NCBI GenBank assembly: GCA_000715855.1
Contig: KL571442.1
Location: forward strand, 1 to 5,018
DNA length: 5,018 nucleotides
From: Actinoplanes liguriensis
GTDB taxonomy: Bacteria > Actinomycetota > Actinomycetes > Mycobacteriales > Micromonosporaceae
Direction: 5' to 3'
Below, one piece after another: positions 4,799 through 5,018 of the stretch; position 1 is the first letter of the stretch; every line of letters begins with the position of its first letter. Under the pieces are notes generated by a model that worked only from the letters and a program-made list of their open reading frames with translations, was not told where the DNA came from and did no database searches. Made by a program: the position numbers and the translations under genes.

Positions 4799-4824
4799 GT
4801 ACCCAGAGACCTTAAACGAAAGCC
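4799..4824 (-). promoter_or_regulatory. Candidate SigB-type promoter (GGCT-N16-GGGTAC)
   Basis: On the minus strand GGCT (4824-4821), 16 bases, then GGGTAC (4804-4799) fits the pattern GNNT-N14-16-GGGTAC/T known for Streptomyces SigB-type promoters. Transcription would start near 4792, leaving GGGAGGGAG in the leader of the MEDS-STAS gene. An overlapping TAAGGT (4814-4809) is a possible housekeeping -10 box, so the site could also be read by another sigma factor. Confidence 0.4.
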
Positions 4825-4846
4825 GGTCGCGAGCCGCAGGCTGCCG

Positions 4847-4997
4847 TCAGTTCTCTGGACCGATTGCGGTCAGTTCTTTCGCGGAAGGTGATGCGGGCGA
4901 GACCGGCGTAACCGCTGGTGGGGCACCTCTGCGGGAGAGTGTCCACGCCAGTGCGGTGACGGCCGCGACGCCGAGCCCGGCGAGCATCGGTGTGGTG
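4847..4997 (-). CDS. C-terminal part of a membrane-anchored protein, cut by the contig end
   Basis: The minus-strand frame ending with TGA at 4849-4847 reads from the contig edge as TTPMLAGLGVAAVTALAWTL, then SRRGAPPAVTPVSPASPSAK and a short end. It has one hydrophobic helix, a basic stop-transfer SRR and a Pro/Ser/Ala-rich tail, typical of the C-terminal anchor of an actinobacterial membrane or secreted protein. Alternatively, ATG 4987 would give a complete 46-residue single-helix protein, but only ten genuine bases remain upstream before adapter begins, so a start cannot be judged. Third positions are GC-rich, supporting coding. It ends about 78 bases before the MEDS-STAS start and has the same direction. 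The SigB-type promoter candidate between them suggests separate transcription. Confidence 0.55.
4869..4877. repeat. Second copy of direct repeat GTCAGTTCT
   Basis: GTCAGTTCT occurs at 4846-4854 and again at 4869-4877, 23 bases apart start to start, with similar following bases (CT, TT). The first copy overlaps the stop codon of the truncated membrane gene. No role is assigned. Confidence 0.3.
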
Positions 4998-5018
4998 CTG
5001 TCTCTTATACACATCTCT
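4998..5018. other. Full Tn5/Nextera mosaic end at the contig end
   Basis: CTGTCTCTTATACACATCT (4998-5016) is the exact 19-bp mosaic end used in transposase-based library preparation, with two more bases after it. It marks the true end of biological sequence at 4997. Any frame running into it gives the tell-tale peptides MYKRQ or CIRDS. Confidence 0.95.

Noticed and set aside
4812..5012. Minus-strand frame beginning MYKRQ
   Set aside because: The start and first residues are translated Nextera mosaic end, and a different minus frame in the same stretch encodes a credible membrane anchor.
1..5018. CRISPR arrays, integrases, transposases, restriction or known defence genes
   Set aside because: No regularly spaced repeats and no protein with the relevant motifs were seen on either strand.

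Overview
The window is GC-rich actinobacterial DNA with short intergenic gaps, GTG starts, few clear -35 boxes, and protein families common in Streptomyces, Micromonospora and relatives (DUF1707 with a membrane tail, DUF6881, a DUF7710-like protein, and a MEDS-STAS / RsbW-like pair). The genus cannot be fixed from this sequence. It looks like one short draft contig from a Tn5 (Nextera-type) library. The right end runs into the 19-bp transposon mosaic end, and a second, chimeric adapter remnant lies inside a gene at 4446-4468.

Layout. Positions 1-600 hold an inverted repeat, a conserved-hypothetical gene (82-483, +) with a probable leaderless promoter, and a terminator-like hairpin. Positions 600-950 hold a 59-residue two-helix membrane protein (736-915, +) with a good ribosome binding site and a hairpin starting at its stop codon. 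Positions 1072-1756 hold a divergent pair: a DUF7710-like protein (1072-1422, -) and an 89-residue hypothetical protein (1487-1756, +). Positions 1757-2020 have no gene but contain a tRNA-like fold of about 129 nt (1859-1987). Positions 2021-2935 hold two minus-strand genes, a DUF1707 membrane protein and a DUF6881 protein. After about 300 bases of divergent intergenic DNA comes a small basic helical protein (3235-3528, +). It converges on a two-gene minus-strand operon: a MEDS-STAS protein (3978-4769) whose stop overlaps by ATGA the start of an RsbW-like ATPase (3556-3981). The tail of another membrane-anchored protein (4847-4997, -) is cut by the contig end.

How the genes work together. The only recognisable system is the partner-switching module at 3556-4769, in which a MEDS sensory domain is fused to an anti-sigma-antagonist-like STAS domain and coupled to an anti-sigma-type kinase. 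Upstream lies a sequence fitting the Streptomyces SigB-type promoter pattern (GNNT-N16-GGGTAC), so the module may be controlled by the kind of sigma factor it would regulate. The STAS domain has no serine at the usual phosphorylation position. The rest is a run of small, apparently independent genes. Three of them share one start architecture, TANNNT then six bases then the start codon, which suggests leaderless mRNAs. I did not find a clearly new defence or mobile system. The least explained element is the tRNA-like fold; the most consequential observation is the adapter chimera that corrupts the MEDS gene.
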